A stretch of DNA of 64,000 nt, taken from NCBI GenBank assembly GCA_029582155.1, contig CM055897.1, forward strand, positions 93,509,829 through 93,573,828. The letters run 5' to 3'. Of the stretch, positions 36,340-47,260 are shown piece after piece; the stretch's first letter is position 1; each line of letters opens with the position of its first letter. The stretch is from Panopea generosa (Eukaryota; Mollusca; Bivalvia; Adapedonta; Hiatellidae). A program made the position numbers and the translations under genes. Under the pieces are notes generated by a model. That model worked only from the letters and a program-made list of their open reading frames with translations. It was not told where the DNA came from and did no database searches.

Positions 36340-36915
36340 TTGATTGGTTCAGGAGGAACCGCAAAAATTACCTACGGTAATACAACCATCACAGAAGAAG
36401 CTAGCTATAATCATCTCGGTGTTACACAATCTACACACGGTTGGTATCCCTTTAATGTAGATGATGTGAAACTATCTATCCGAGGCATATTCTTGTCAAT
36501 GTCGAACAAAGTTTCCGGACGTGACGACGCAAACCCTTTGACATTGTTCAAATTGTACAATACATCGGTTGTACCGCGAGCTCTCTTCGGCTGTGAGTTG
36601 TGGAACGTTATTTAAAAAAAAACAGACATGCAGCAACTAGAAGTCGCACAACACTTCTGTCTGAAGTTCGCAAAAGGACTTCGCCCTTAACTAGATCGGA
36701 TATGGCCTCCGGTCTGCTCGGGGTAACAAGTATAGAAAGCTACATTGACCTGCAAAAGCTGAGATTTTTAGGTTCGTTATGTAGAGCTTCACCAGATAGC
36801 TTCGTCAGTAAAGTGCTTATTTGCAGACTATTTCATTATAGTCCGACAGATACCGCATTGAACCTTGCATGGAAGTGTATAGTTATTTTTTTTTTGGTGA
36901 TTATGCTAGTTTAGG
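36340..36915 (+). pseudogene. Non-LTR retrotransposon C-terminal RT/post-RT remnant
   Basis: Three frames read in order: ITYGNTTITEEASYNHLGVT through LYNTSVVPRALFGCELWN; then TDMQQLEVAQHFCLKFAKGL; then RSDMASGLLGVTSIESYIDL and QKLRFLGSLCRASPD. Such LGV..., P.ALYGCELW and LE.AQ.FC.K....RSDM..GLLG..SI blocks are found after the RT domain in animal LINE polyproteins. Frameshifts fall at the A run near 36616 and near 36688. No catalytic motif remains. Confidence 0.7.
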
Positions 36916-37564
36916 CATTGCTTATGAAAAATAAGCTTGATGACATCTTGTCATCATTGAGCGTTTTAAAATATTCAAGATGGCCGCCAATATGGCGGCA
37001 AATGAATTGAAAATTATGTTTTCCGCACATTTTGGTTTTAAAAGTGCAAATTAAATGTTTTAAAATTAGTTGATTTTATTTAGTTAATATTTCATTACCA
37101 TCTAAAATATAAAGCTTACACAACTGACAATATATGCGAATAAAATATTCTTAAATAATGTCGGAAATTGTCCATATTTCCAACTACAATGATATAGGCA
37201 TACAGCTTTCGTAATTTCTTGGTGCACTCTGTCTCTGTTTTGTTTTACTACTCCGTCTTGTCACTATACATACTTTGTAATTTGTATTTAATTTTTACGT
37301 GGAATAGAAAAAGGTAAACATAATATTCATGTTAATAATAAGTAGACATTTGTCGTCATAATAAATACTAGTATGCTATTATTTGGTGGGGTAGCGAACT
37401 TGTTGGATGAAGAGAAGTTCCCTGAGAATGTAAGATCAATATTAAAGCCGTGGATTTGTTTATGTGGACCATTTTATTATTAAGAGTTGGAAACTGGTTA
37501 AACATTTTCGCTAAGAGAAGTAGAACAACGAAGTAATAGGCAGATGATGTTATAAAACCTGTGT

Positions 37565-37790
37565 TTGTTATTATCATGCACACCAGAGCTGAGAGAGAAA
37601 GCTGACTGGCCTTTGCATTTGGTAGCAGTTCAGCTTATGCTGCCATATTTGTTTGCAGCTAGTAATATAAATTACTCACGGTATAGAATCTACAACCTCA
37701 GGTCCATGGAAAGTATGCTAACCCCAGTCTTTCATAAGTTTATGAAGAGTGATATGCTTATTGAAACTACGTATGTGAGATTATGACAAG
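37565..37790 (+). pseudogene. Fragment of a repetitive-family ORF (possible mobile-element protein)
   Basis: The frame WPLHLVAVQLMLPYLFAASN INYSRYRIYNLRSMESMLTP and SDMLIETTYVRL resembles a multicopy invertebrate ORF type I recall with LPYFFAAGHxNYARYGLYYLRSM and SDMFIETTFMRYG. Both ends are out of frame with the expected flanks. The family assignment is from memory and unsure. Confidence 0.4.
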
Positions 37791-38089
37791 AGGGAAATAC
37801 TTGGGCTTATTCTGAAGCCAGATTGACTGAAAATATGGGGATTGAGTTTGTTTGTTTGCAGTAGAGATGATGTTATTTTGTTATGTATGAGTACCAATGA
37901 GTATTTCCAAGCACGATTATAAACATACTTTGTTTTTTACCCAATAAATCATTCGCTATGAAACATACTTACATTTAAATTTCCCTCATCCATGTGCACT
38001 GCTTTACAACCAATCGAACTAATCGGGCCATCGTATGATAAGTGATTTATTGAGTAAAAACCAAAGTAGTCCGAATATTAAATAACTGG

Positions 38090-38490
38090 TAACACGAAAC
38101 TTATCTAGTTATACAGTTAACTAAGTGGTAACACGAATGTTATCTTGATAACCAGTTAGTATAACTGGATATGTGGTGGCAGTTGCAGAGCAGTAAATAG
38201 GCAACTTTTAGCGTTAATATTTATCTTACTGGAAAATTGTCGTGTTAGCTAACTAGATAACTAGTATTTTTTGCGAAAATTAAGTGGATAATTAGAAACT
38301 TATTACGTTAGTTATGTTGATAAGTGATGGCAGTAATGGGCACTAACATACTTTATTCTAATTAAGTTATCTATCTTAATTGGAAACTTATCGTGTTAGC
38401 TAACTAGATAACTAAATACTTTCCGCTAAAATTAAGTGGTTAACTAGAAACTAATTACGTTAGTTATGTGGATAACTGGTGGCAGAAGTA
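38090..38490. repeat. Two diverged copies of a roughly 130-bp unit with gataact motifs
   Basis: cgtgttagctaactagataa, aaattaagtggataa and acgttagttatgtggataac with tggtggcag occur at about 38240-38330 and again at about 38390-38480; related fragments precede them. Origin unknown. Confidence 0.6.
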
Positions 38491-39520
38491 TGGCACCATA
38501 CATACACTTTAAGTAGATGTCGCTTTCGATATAACGTTATTTCAGGTAACAAAGCACTGTTCTAATGATCCTGGCATAATCAAAATTGAGTTTTTGTATT
38601 AATTGCAAGGGCTCGTTTCGTATAATGCGTTTCTTTTGTGTGTATATATATTACTTAATGTTTCACATTTTCAAGTTTTCTACCATTTACATTGATATTA
38701 CCATGTTTATTTTTGTTATATATATATTGAGACACGGTGAAGTCATTTTGATGAATCAGGTAGTTTATTCCTTGGGGAAATACTCTAAAAATTTACGGCA
38801 GCACCAAAGACAACATATAATTCATAGGTAACAACCAGTGTTCAATTTAGGTAAATGTCCGCATTTGCGCCATATCTTTCACTTGCACGTATTTACACGC
38901 CTTTTGGGTATTGTTCATTCCCACTATATACGCGCTCGAGCACAACTGACAGAGACGCAGCTTGGTTGAAAACGATGTGTTGGCACAGTTGTAGGGCGTC
39001 CGGTGTAACTTTAAATTTTGACCCCGTTGAAAAATGACCCCATGGTTCGCTTTTCAACGGATGACTGATCCATTTTTAACATTGAAAACTGACTCCGACC
39101 GTTAGTTAATAACTCACTCACACGTGAAAAATTGACCCTCGTTAAAATCTAATCACCAACAGTTGGAAACTGACCGAATAGTCGGCCGGATCACATTTCA
39201 ATATTGAAAACTGCTATTATAAATTTCGATGTTCTCGTGATTATAACCATAAAATGTTGGTTTAGGATATATATAATAAAATTTCCCTTTAAAAGGAACG
39301 GTTTGCCTTTTTGAGTAACTTAGCGTAATTATAAGTATTTTGTGAGTAAACTATCCTTTAATGGGTGTAAGAGCTATTCAATTATTGGGGATTTTTTTTC
39401 TTTCGTTTCAATCCTTTTACTGTGTATGTTGTGGAATATGTTGTACACAACTTATGAATCATCTTCATCTTCCAGTTAAAGGTCAGGAGTCTTCTTAGAC
39501 TATAAAGTTGACCTGGTATG

Positions 39521-39547
39521 GGGGGGGGGGGGGGGGGGGGGGGGGGG
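39521..39547. repeat. G homopolymer in the LINE 3' UTR
   Basis: About 27 consecutive G. Length is likely uncertain in the assembly. Similar C runs are at 57471 and 60756. Confidence 0.9.
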
Positions 39548-39654
39548 AGTGAAACAGCCATCCTCCTCTAGCTTATTTACAAAAGCGCCCGATATATTAC
39601 AATTAAAATCATATAACACGACGACTAACTCCTACGGACCGACGAAGTAGGTTG

Positions 39655-40957
39655 CTAGGGCAACCTTAAAGTCTTCCATGGTGGGATGATCGGTGATCGC
39701 TGTGGGAAGCCTGTTCCATTCCTGTATGGTCTTCGGATAGAAGGAGTACTTATACACTCTCTGGGATGCAGTAGTCGGTAGAATCGGTGACCTCCTCTGG
39801 TACGCATGTCGTTGCGTCTGAGTATCGGTCCTGGATCGACATCTACCAAGCCTCCTTGGATTTTGTAGAGCATTGTAAGTCTCTGGGTTCTCCTTCTATG
39901 TGCGAGTGAATCCCATCCTAGATTGGTTATCAAGTTGGACACACATCATGGGGTCTTCTCCCAGTAGTTGCGCATAACAAAGCGAGCTGCCCGTCTTTGT
40001 ACCTGTTCCAGTCGGTTAATGTCAGTGGTTAGGTGGGGATCCCATGCTGATGAAGCATACTCTAGTGTTGGTCGTACCAGTGTATTGTAGGTTGTCTTGC
40101 ATACCTCTTTAGTGCAGTTATGCAGGTTCCGACGAAGAAATCCCAGAGTCTTTGAAGCCTTGGACGATATGTTGTCGACACGGGTCTTTGGTGAGAGATC
40201 TTCGCTGATGGAGACACCAAGATACTTGGCACTGTCGACTGCTTCTTAAATATGGCCATGCAGCATGTAATTTGTATCTTGCTTGAACCTCTTGTTGGTG
40301 TAAATCCTAATGACCTGACACTTCTCTGGATGAAACTTCATTTGCCATCTATCCTCCCATTCCTGTAAGGAATGTAAGTCCTGCTGTAGCTTCACGGCAT
40401 CATCAGGGTCCTTGATATGACGGTAAAGTAGACCGTCATTTGCAAAGAGGTGTGTTTCTGATGTTGTAGATTCTGGGAGGTTGTTTATAAATGCCAGGAA
40501 GAGGAGAGGTCCTAGTACCGTTCCCTGGGGGTACATCTGAAACAACATCTGCTTCTGATCAGCTGATTCCTTCTAGTGTCACACGTTGCTTTCTGTAGCT
40601 GAGGAAAGACTGTATACAGCGAAGGGTGCAGCCTCGTACTCCGTAAAACTCTAGTTTATGTAGCAGGCGTTGATGGGGACCTTGTCGAAAGCCTTAGAAA
40701 AATCTAGGAGTACAACATCAACTTGGTCTTTACTTGTTCGTAGTTGACTAGCGATTCCCTGAAGAGTGGTGATCAGCTGAGTCTCACAGGAGCGTTTGGC
40801 GCGGAAACCATGCTGGTTGTCACAAAAGATAGTGTGCCGGGTGAAATGCTGCATTATGTTACTGTGGACAATATGCTCCAGTATCTTGCAAGTAACTGAT
40901 GTGAGTGAAACAGGTCTGTAGTTCGACGCCTGATGTCTATCACCTTTCGTTAAATAT
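39655..40957 (-). pseudogene. Non-LTR retrotransposon reverse transcriptase, 5'-truncated and broken
   Basis: Read on the minus strand the segment gives KGDRHQASNYRPVSLTSVTC, then HGFRAKRSCETQL, LDFSKAFDKVP (RT motif A), PQGTVLGPLLFLAFINNLPE (motif B) and HLFANDGLLYRH (motif C), then thumb and C-terminal parts ending in RRRTQRLTMLYKIQGGLVDV. Motif C should be FADD; the first catalytic Asp is Asn. Several frameshifts split the frame. The style suits the CR1/Jockey group. The copy starts inside the RT domain. Confidence 0.85.
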
Positions 40958-41279
40958 GTTTAAACCAATTATTGGGGAGAGGCAACCTTGGGGTAGTGTG
41001 TAGGAAGGGTGTCTCTCCCCCGCTTATGGCGGTAATTCTACTATACTCCCGCTATTGGGATACGGGGAAACGCTCCGAAAAATGTTTGATATATATATAT
41101 TCAATGCGTTTTTTTTTTACTTTTATGCGTTATTAATTAAACACACGCACGCACGCACTACAAACACACTCACACCGCACTTAGATGTATTTAAAAGCGA
41201 ATCTCTAACGAGCCTCAAACCCAATACACTGCGAGTCAAGGCGTAGGGGATCAAAGCATGCATTCTAGGGAGTTTAACG

Positions 41280-41475
41280 TGGGAGGGAGGTGGGTGTGCA
41301 ATATATTTTTTACTTTAAAACGCTTTTATTAAAGAAACATTCACACACACACAATATATTTAAGACTATACATGAAGATGTATTAAAAGGTGAACCTCAG
41401 TCGAGTTCCATTCCCAGTTTAACGAGCCAAGACGTAATGGAGAGTGTCCCCCACCCCTCCTGCACATTTGAGTAG
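41280..41475. repeat. Third, direct copy of the inner arm of the foldback element
   Basis: This resembles 41085-41275 (an (ac)n tract, then gatgtattaaaaggtgaacctc against gatgtatttaaaagcgaatctc), so the left arm's inner end is partly duplicated in tandem. Confidence 0.6.
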
Positions 41476-43074
41476 GTGGTGTGAGTGTGACAGGGACTTA
41501 GCTTATTCTAAGTAAATCTGCAGGCCTAGAATATTTATTTTTAGCTATCGCAAGGTTGCCCGCTTATTAACCCGTAATGGGTCTGCAGGGGTCGGGGTCA
41601 TCCCGCTGCAAACCGCACAATAATTGCATGTATAACATTTTAGCAACATTTTGCAGAACATATATTGTCATGTAATATTGAAATCACTTATACATTTATT
41701 TGTTGTTCGTTCTGACTTGCATAGGTGAAAAAAACAAACAACATATTTGGCTGTAAGAAAGTCATATCTCACACACAGGATAGTAATGTATACGATAAAA
41801 TTCACTATATATACTGGAAAATCGGCTCAGACAAAACGTACAAGCTGATCCTAACCGATATCCCAGGCCTAGAAATTTTTATGGGTGCTTTGAGGTACTC
41901 CACTATATATTTGTAAATGTATAAAATGTAAAAGACCAATGGTGCATTATCAGGGGTTTTGTGTGTATTGTGTGCCGACCTTGACCTGCAGTGCCAACGT
42001 GTAGCTACGCCGGTGTGTGTAGGAGGGGACATGTAATGTGTGTCATGTACAGTGTTTTATGTATCTTGCAGCTACGCCGTGAAGTTATTAATCAAAATAC
42101 ATGTTGAGACAACGTATATGCTGACTCCACTAACCTCACTCAACCTAATCATTATGGTAGAACCAAATATATTAAATTATAATTTAAGACCAACGAATCC
42201 GTTACTAAGTAAATAAAATTGGGTTAACGGTATCTTATTTTAATATAAAAATGGAATCGCCCTTCATTAATATTAATTAGATAATTTGGCAGTTTGGCGG
42301 GGAAAAAACAAGACTAGTCTATAAAGGAAGGGGATTAATTTGCATCAGTCCTGCGTATTTAAAATTGTAATAAAATTGAAAAATTCAACAAAAGGACCGT
42401 CGGCACCTGCAAATACAAAAACAACAGGTCATAACAAGTTTGCCTATATGTATTTACATAGAATATGTTTACATTCGCTGAACGATGATAACCTGTGTAT
42501 TAGAATAAACTCGTCCGCATAGCTTTCGTAGTCTTGATCATCATCGACACTTGCTTTTTCTATAAGATAAACGTCCTCTTACCATTGTTCAAAAGCGCCA
42601 ACTGATATCACTGTAATGTTTAGGGACAATATAATGACCCTTTTTTTAATATATATAAACAAGTTTAATGATTAATTTGATAAACTGAGATAAACAGACT
42701 TTAAAGAAAAAAAATCGTAGAAGATGACCAAGTATATACCGTATTGTAAAATAAAGCATAGAATGCAGAATGTATCTGCTTTTGATTGTACCTTGCGCCA
42801 TATTGCGATGTATTGACTTGTTTCACTTTGAACAGAGTACTAACAGGAAATAATACTTAGGCTGGCCTCCGTAGAGGCAAACCAAAAAATGGCCGGTATG
42901 TTATATAAACGTTGTTTTATTGGTAATAACACGTGTGGTATCGGAATGGTATTTGTTGGAATTGCTTTTCGTTAGTGTGGTTGTTGTTTCACAAGTTAAG
43001 AATGCGAAGAAGCATTCCTACAGAAGCTCTCTGTCTCCTCGTTGGAAGTTCGCTTTTAAATACACCTAAGTTTG

Positions 43075-43142
43075 TCTGCGTGCGTGCGTGCGTGCGTGCT
43101 TGCGTGCGCGTGTGTGCGTGCCGTGCGTGTGTGTGTGTGTGT
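43075..43142. repeat. (GTGC)n/(GT)n microsatellite
   Basis: gcgtgcgtgcgtgcgtgct then gtgtgtgtgt, inside the right arm of the foldback element; the left arm has the matching (acgc)n near 41144. Confidence 0.9.
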
Positions 43143-43798
43143 TTAAATAATAATGCCAGAAAGAAAAAAAGAAGCATTGGCGTAGATAACAATCAAAGTT
43201 TCTAAGAAATGAGTAGAATTCAGCAGTTAGTCTTTAAGATATCAAACATTCAAGTTCCGGAGCGGCTTCAAGTATCCCAATAGCGTGAGTGGAGTAGTAG
43301 TAGCACCACCAGCGTGAGAGGTACACCCTTCCCCCACATTACCTCCAGGTTGCCTCTCCCCAATAATTTAAGTGCACTTACGCCCATTAAAGTATCGATT
43401 ACCTACAAAATATTTATACTTACGCTACGTTACTCAAAACGACAATCCGTTCCTTTAAAACGAAATTTTATAAATTGAAATAGAAACAGTATCTGGCATT
43501 TTTGTGTGTAATAAATGGATAATAGATAGATGTAGTGTATTTAATGTCGATCGAAAAGCTTACCAGGGCTTATGTTTAATTGTTGCAACATGCGACATCA
43601 GTCTTGTAATATTTTGCTTATGGTTAACAAACTGTTAAAAAAGGACCCCATGTCTGATCATAATTAACACTGATCAGTTTTCAACGATTGTTTTAATCAG
43701 AATTTAATGTTGAAATGTGACCCGGGTCAATTTTCAACATTTAAAAAGGACCCCCTAGGGTCATTATTCAACGGGGTCAAAATGTTATGTTACACCGG

Positions 43799-44346
43799 CG
43801 GCATGACAAATTTATTTTCAGCTGGACCGTCGTAGGTGCGTTTTGGCGTATATTTCATATGTTTTTAGGCGCCAGGTTATTCTTAATATTAACGTTGAAT
43901 TCACTGTTTTATAACCGAATAAATTGATATTAAAAGTTATATGGTTTGTTCGCTTCAAAATGAAGTAGCCTTCTGTCTCATGGTTTGAAGTGGCTACTAT
44001 TTTATACAGCAGGTGTTACAATGTTTATAGTCGACCCCCTCAGGGGTCCGATTTTTATTGATTTCTTTGGCATTTTTATTTTTTCAGAAAAGAGTTTATG
44101 CACGTGCCTACAGTGTCTATAAGAAGATACGCCCCTGTTTATATTATAAGAATTCACGTAATTGCTGATTATAATTCCGCAAATTATAGATATTTTATAA
44201 CATCTATGAATTAAATTTAATTTTAAGCAAAGATCTTATTAACGTCATTTGTACCGTGCGTCTATTATAACGTTATTGAATGGCGTATTTAACGTCATCG
44301 ACATGACAACGACGCCAGTGTTAACTAACATTATTTTACAAACATC
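43799..44346. other. Intergenic upstream of the 231-aa gene
   Basis: AT-rich, between the foldback element and the start codon. It probably contains the promoter, but no motif could be supported. Confidence 0.4.
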
Positions 44347-44366
44347 ATGAAATTCAATACAGACGT
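44347..44366 (+). CDS. Unknown two-exon gene, exon 1 (start codon)
   Basis: ATG AAA TTC AAT ACA GAC GT is followed directly by GTAAGT at 44367. The two trailing bases plus the first A of exon 2 complete a Val codon, so the proposed N-terminus is MKFNTDV. The short exon is supported by its strong donor and exact phase match, not by homology. The intron is 732 bp and holds an (AAT)n microsatellite. Confidence 0.55.
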
Positions 44367-44499
44367 GTAAGTAATTTTCCATACTTAATTTTAAGGCATT
44401 TTGAGCAGGGAAAATTGATTTCGTGTAAAAATAGAAATATTTTGCTTAGCCGTATCGACATCTTATGTTTATTGATATCGTAATTTGCCGGTATAGATA

Positions 44500-44502
44500 C
44501 CG

Positions 44503-44558
<56 letters not shown>

Positions 44559-44568
44559 TAATAATAAA
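44500..44568. repeat. (AAT)n microsatellite
   Basis: About 22 AAT units in the intron of the 231-aa gene. On the minus strand it creates a poly-Leu ORF that is an artefact. Confidence 0.95.
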
Positions 44569-45098
44569 GACTTTTATTAACGTGATAACTCATTTGAATA
44601 AATCCAATCTTCAATGAGGCCCTCAACATATTTACAAAGTACAACATAAACATATAAACAAAATAATAAACTAGAATATTATAAATTATATATGTGTGTG
44701 AATGTATATCAATTTTGATGAGAGCTACCCGATTTACTAGAGTTGCTAAGAATTTTATATATTCTTCCATGTAGTTCGAAGATGAAGTCATGTAGCATTA
44801 TAAATTGCCTACTAAACATGTATATTTATTTGAAGTTCATGTGACAGTTACTACTTGTGGCATATAGCTTTTGAATTTCTCTAACGATATTTATTTTACT
44901 TCCATAACGCCAACAAATTATGACAAATTCACAAATATGTATTTCTTTTTACAAATTTTGTTATTATAAATTTACGTGTCCCTTTGTCCAAGAAGTGGAC
45001 TTTCAAGGGTGTTGACGTTGAAAACGTGTAATTGTTTAACCTACATTTTGTATATGTATTATAAACAATGCAATTATATATTTTATTCTATCTTTCAG

Positions 45099-45774
45099 AG
45101 CGTCTCCTCAGTCCTGTCCTAACGCAGCATATGAAGCGTACATGATAGAGAATGGTTTCAAATTGAATGTCTACAGAGCTGTGAAGTATGTTCCTGATAT
45201 CCATAATGAGGCACCGTTTGGCGGTAATAGCTGCATTGGTGGCCCTACATTCAACCAGGTCATCACAGCCCCTACTATCAGAGTACGTCACTCTAGAGCA
45301 AAAACATCTAGAGTTGTGCCATCGGATATAATAGAACCTGTTCCAAAGAGAAGTTCAAAGGAACTCAAAAGAATAGCAAATATGTTCTGTGTTGGCGACA
45401 TCAAGAACACCGGAAGGTTAGCTATTGATACAAGTGTCACAAAGCCTTGTGACGTTGTACCCGAGACCAGGTCCAAGTCAGGCATGTTCAGACAGAGAAT
45501 TAACCCTGATGATATACAGCCACAAGAAAAAGAAATGAGAATGTCTGCATTGGAGATGAAGCGCATTGCCGACATGTTTACCGCATCCTCATTCACAGAA
45601 CTGAGTATTGGTGATATAGACATAAATACGGAGGCAGAGATGTCTAATACTTATGAAGGTGAAATCATCACAGTAAAACAAGATGGAGAAGACAGCAAAA
45701 ACATCAGCAAAAATCAACCAAACCCAGTTGTAGCATTTTCAAGAAAGCTGAGAAACCCGAGAAAGAATAATTAG
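45099..45774 (+). CDS. Unknown two-exon gene, exon 2 (main coding exon)
   Basis: After the acceptor tctttcag the frame runs ASPQSCPNAAYEAYMIENGF and continues for 224 codons to TAG at 45774, making a 231-aa protein with exon 1. It is hydrophilic and basic, with no signal peptide or membrane segment. An internal repeat is visible: SSKELKRIANMFCVGDI near residue 92 and SALEMKRIADMFTASSF near 156. The N-terminal part (KLNVYRAVKYVPDIH, EAPFGGNSC) looks most structured; the last about 50 residues are acidic then basic and probably disordered. A polyadenylation signal AATAAA follows at 45852. I do not recognise the family. If exon 1 is wrong, translation could begin at the ATG at 45142 (210 aa). 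Confidence 0.7.
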
Positions 45775-45851
45775 ACACTAAACGAAAAAAAAAATAATAT
45801 ATAATTAACCCAATTTCAAATTGTAAATTAGCTGCATATTTTCAATTATAC

Positions 45852-45857
45852 AATAAA
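45852..45857 (+). terminator. Polyadenylation signal of the 231-aa gene
   Basis: AATAAA lies 78 bp after the stop codon of the unknown two-exon gene, at a normal distance for a short 3' UTR. Confidence 0.55.
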
Positions 45858-46013
45858 CAATCAAATGTACATTGATAACTGTGATAGTTTTTATATATTA
45901 CATTTCCCTTTTGAAAAACGTTGCTTGTTTGTTGTCCAAAGGCGTATACAGAATTTTCAGTCAGAGGAAGAACCAAATCAAGACTCGGATTTCCATAGGT
46001 TGTTAAAAAAAAA

Positions 46014-46106
46014 TGTATACCATGATTAAGGCGATATGCCGAAACGTCGGTATTAAATTTTAACTAACGGTTTTCACGTGTTGGTGTTTTTTTTAAACTG
46101 TATTAT
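46014..46106 (+). mobile_element. 93-bp insertion with long direct repeats
   Basis: cataggttgttaaaaaaaa occurs at 45994-46013 and again at 46107-46125. The insert contains a small hairpin (ggc gatat gcc) followed by gaaacgtcgg and ends in a T run. The 19-bp flanking repeats look like a target-site duplication of a retroposed fragment. Confidence 0.6.
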
Positions 46107-46609
46107 CATAGGTTGTTAAAAAAAATTAATTATATTTCAACCACGCTGGAATATGGTCGTTGCTTTTTAATATTTTTGTAATAAAAATATATCGGGATAG
46201 TGTGAGGGCGGAGGATAGACGGGTATCAAACGTATGGGTTATGGAGTTAAAGTATATATTTTTCACAAATTTCATTGAAATAGTTTTAAAAAACATCACA
46301 TAGTGTCTTGAAGCTCGGCGTCCGCTCAACAACTCAAACAAATGTTGTTCGACCATATTGAAATTTCTACACAATGTTGATTATCATTTCCTCTAGATTG
46401 CACTTGCATTTCAGCTTGATTGATTATGGTTCCTTTTAATCTCTCGCAGTGTAGTAAAATGTGGGTCCCCAGTCGGTCGGTCCTTCTTCTGTCGGACCAT
46501 GCATTCAAGTAATTAAATACCAAGACGGCATGCATAATGCAACAACCAGGTATGCACATTATAGGTGAATGTCACTCCTGAGAGGCGAATGTAAAAAACT
46601 TATTTATTT

Positions 46610-46815
46610 AATTCAATTTACTTCAGTTGTGAAAAACATTTATTACAAATTAGACAGATCACCATCGAAGTGTTACTGGGTGTTCAAGAACCAGAACTAA
46701 GCATATGCGGATAAAGTGTCTTACTCAAGGACAACACACATATACGTGATGGAGGATCGAATTCAGGACCGTCTGACTGTCTTTTTCTTCGTCCAGTCTC
46801 GATGCAGAACCACTA
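46610..46815 (-). repeat. tRNA-derived SINE, family D, second copy
   Basis: Shares cctgaattcgatcctccatc, tgtgttgtccttgagtaaga, cactttatccgcatatgctt, agttctggttcttgaacacc with the 34985 copy; the head is decayed. Confidence 0.75.
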
Positions 46816-47260
46816 GTGTAGTATTGTCGCGCCATTGTGAATATATATACATACAAGTATGTGAGGGAGGGTCCCAAGTGCAAAGTTTATAAGCAAGGTA
46901 AAAACATGTAGGCTTGGATGGTGAGGGTCCAAAACAGTGGCGGCATACTCAACCTGGGTACTTAAGAAAGTCTTGTAGCAGGCCTCTTTAGTGGCCCTTG
47001 CGCGTGACGAGAGGTTATGGCTGAGGAAGGCTGTGGTATTGATGGCACACTTCGTGATCATGTCAATGCGTGCGTTCCCAGGTATTTGGACGACAATTTT
47101 GCTTGTTTCAGCTGTTGGCTATGGGTGGTGTTTTCCGAGAACCTCACATTTGTTGGGATTGAATTTCATTAGTCAATCCCTCTCCCATCCCGCGATTCTG
47201 TCTACATGTGCACAAAAAAAAAATGTCTCATTAGCCCATTTTGGCTGGCATTTTCAATAG
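46813..47260 (-). pseudogene. LINE reverse-transcriptase tail remnant
   Basis: On the minus strand: CAHVDRIAGWERD, stop, LMKFNPNKCEVLGKHHP, then ARATKEACYKTFLSTQVEYA and ATVLDPHHPS. This is the post-catalytic region of a CR1/Jockey-type RT (W..DW.M.FN..KCE.L; Y...L.P..EYA...WDP). The in-frame stop and loss of flanking domains make it a fossil. Confidence 0.75.

Larger units (their letters stand above)
39392..40965 (-). mobile_element. 5'-truncated LINE insertion with 13-bp target-site duplication
   Basis: The direct repeat caattattgggga flanks the segment (39379-39391 and 40966-40978). The left end begins with eight T on the plus strand, i.e. a poly(A) tail of a minus-strand LINE. The insertion holds the RT pseudogene and about 260 bp of 3' UTR that includes a long G run (39521-39547). 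It splits the left arm of the foldback element. Confidence 0.85.
39000..43798. mobile_element. Long-inverted-repeat (foldback-type) element
   Basis: The outer ends are inverted copies: ccggtgtaac...ttttgaccccgttgaa at 39000 and its reverse complement ending at 43798. The similarity continues inward in order: ggaacgg..tttgagtaac near 39299 against 43450; gagaggcaacct near 40976 against 43357; ctattgggatac near 41051 against 43284; gtatttaaaagcgaa near 41187 against 43060. Without the nested LINE the arms are about 650-780 bp and the middle about 1.8 kb. No transposase was recognised in the middle, so it is probably non-autonomous. No clear target-site duplication was seen. Confidence 0.8.

Noticed and set aside
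42933-43205. 90-codon ORF rich in Val/Cys/Arg
   Set aside because: Produced by the (GTGC)n/(GT)n microsatellite within the foldback arm.
44354-44791. 145-codon minus-strand ORF with a poly-Leu stretch
   Set aside because: The Leu run comes from the (AAT)n microsatellite; the rest has no protein-like features.
45288-45623. 111-codon minus-strand ORF
   Set aside because: Antisense of the 231-aa gene; the plus strand has matching exons and a poly(A) signal.
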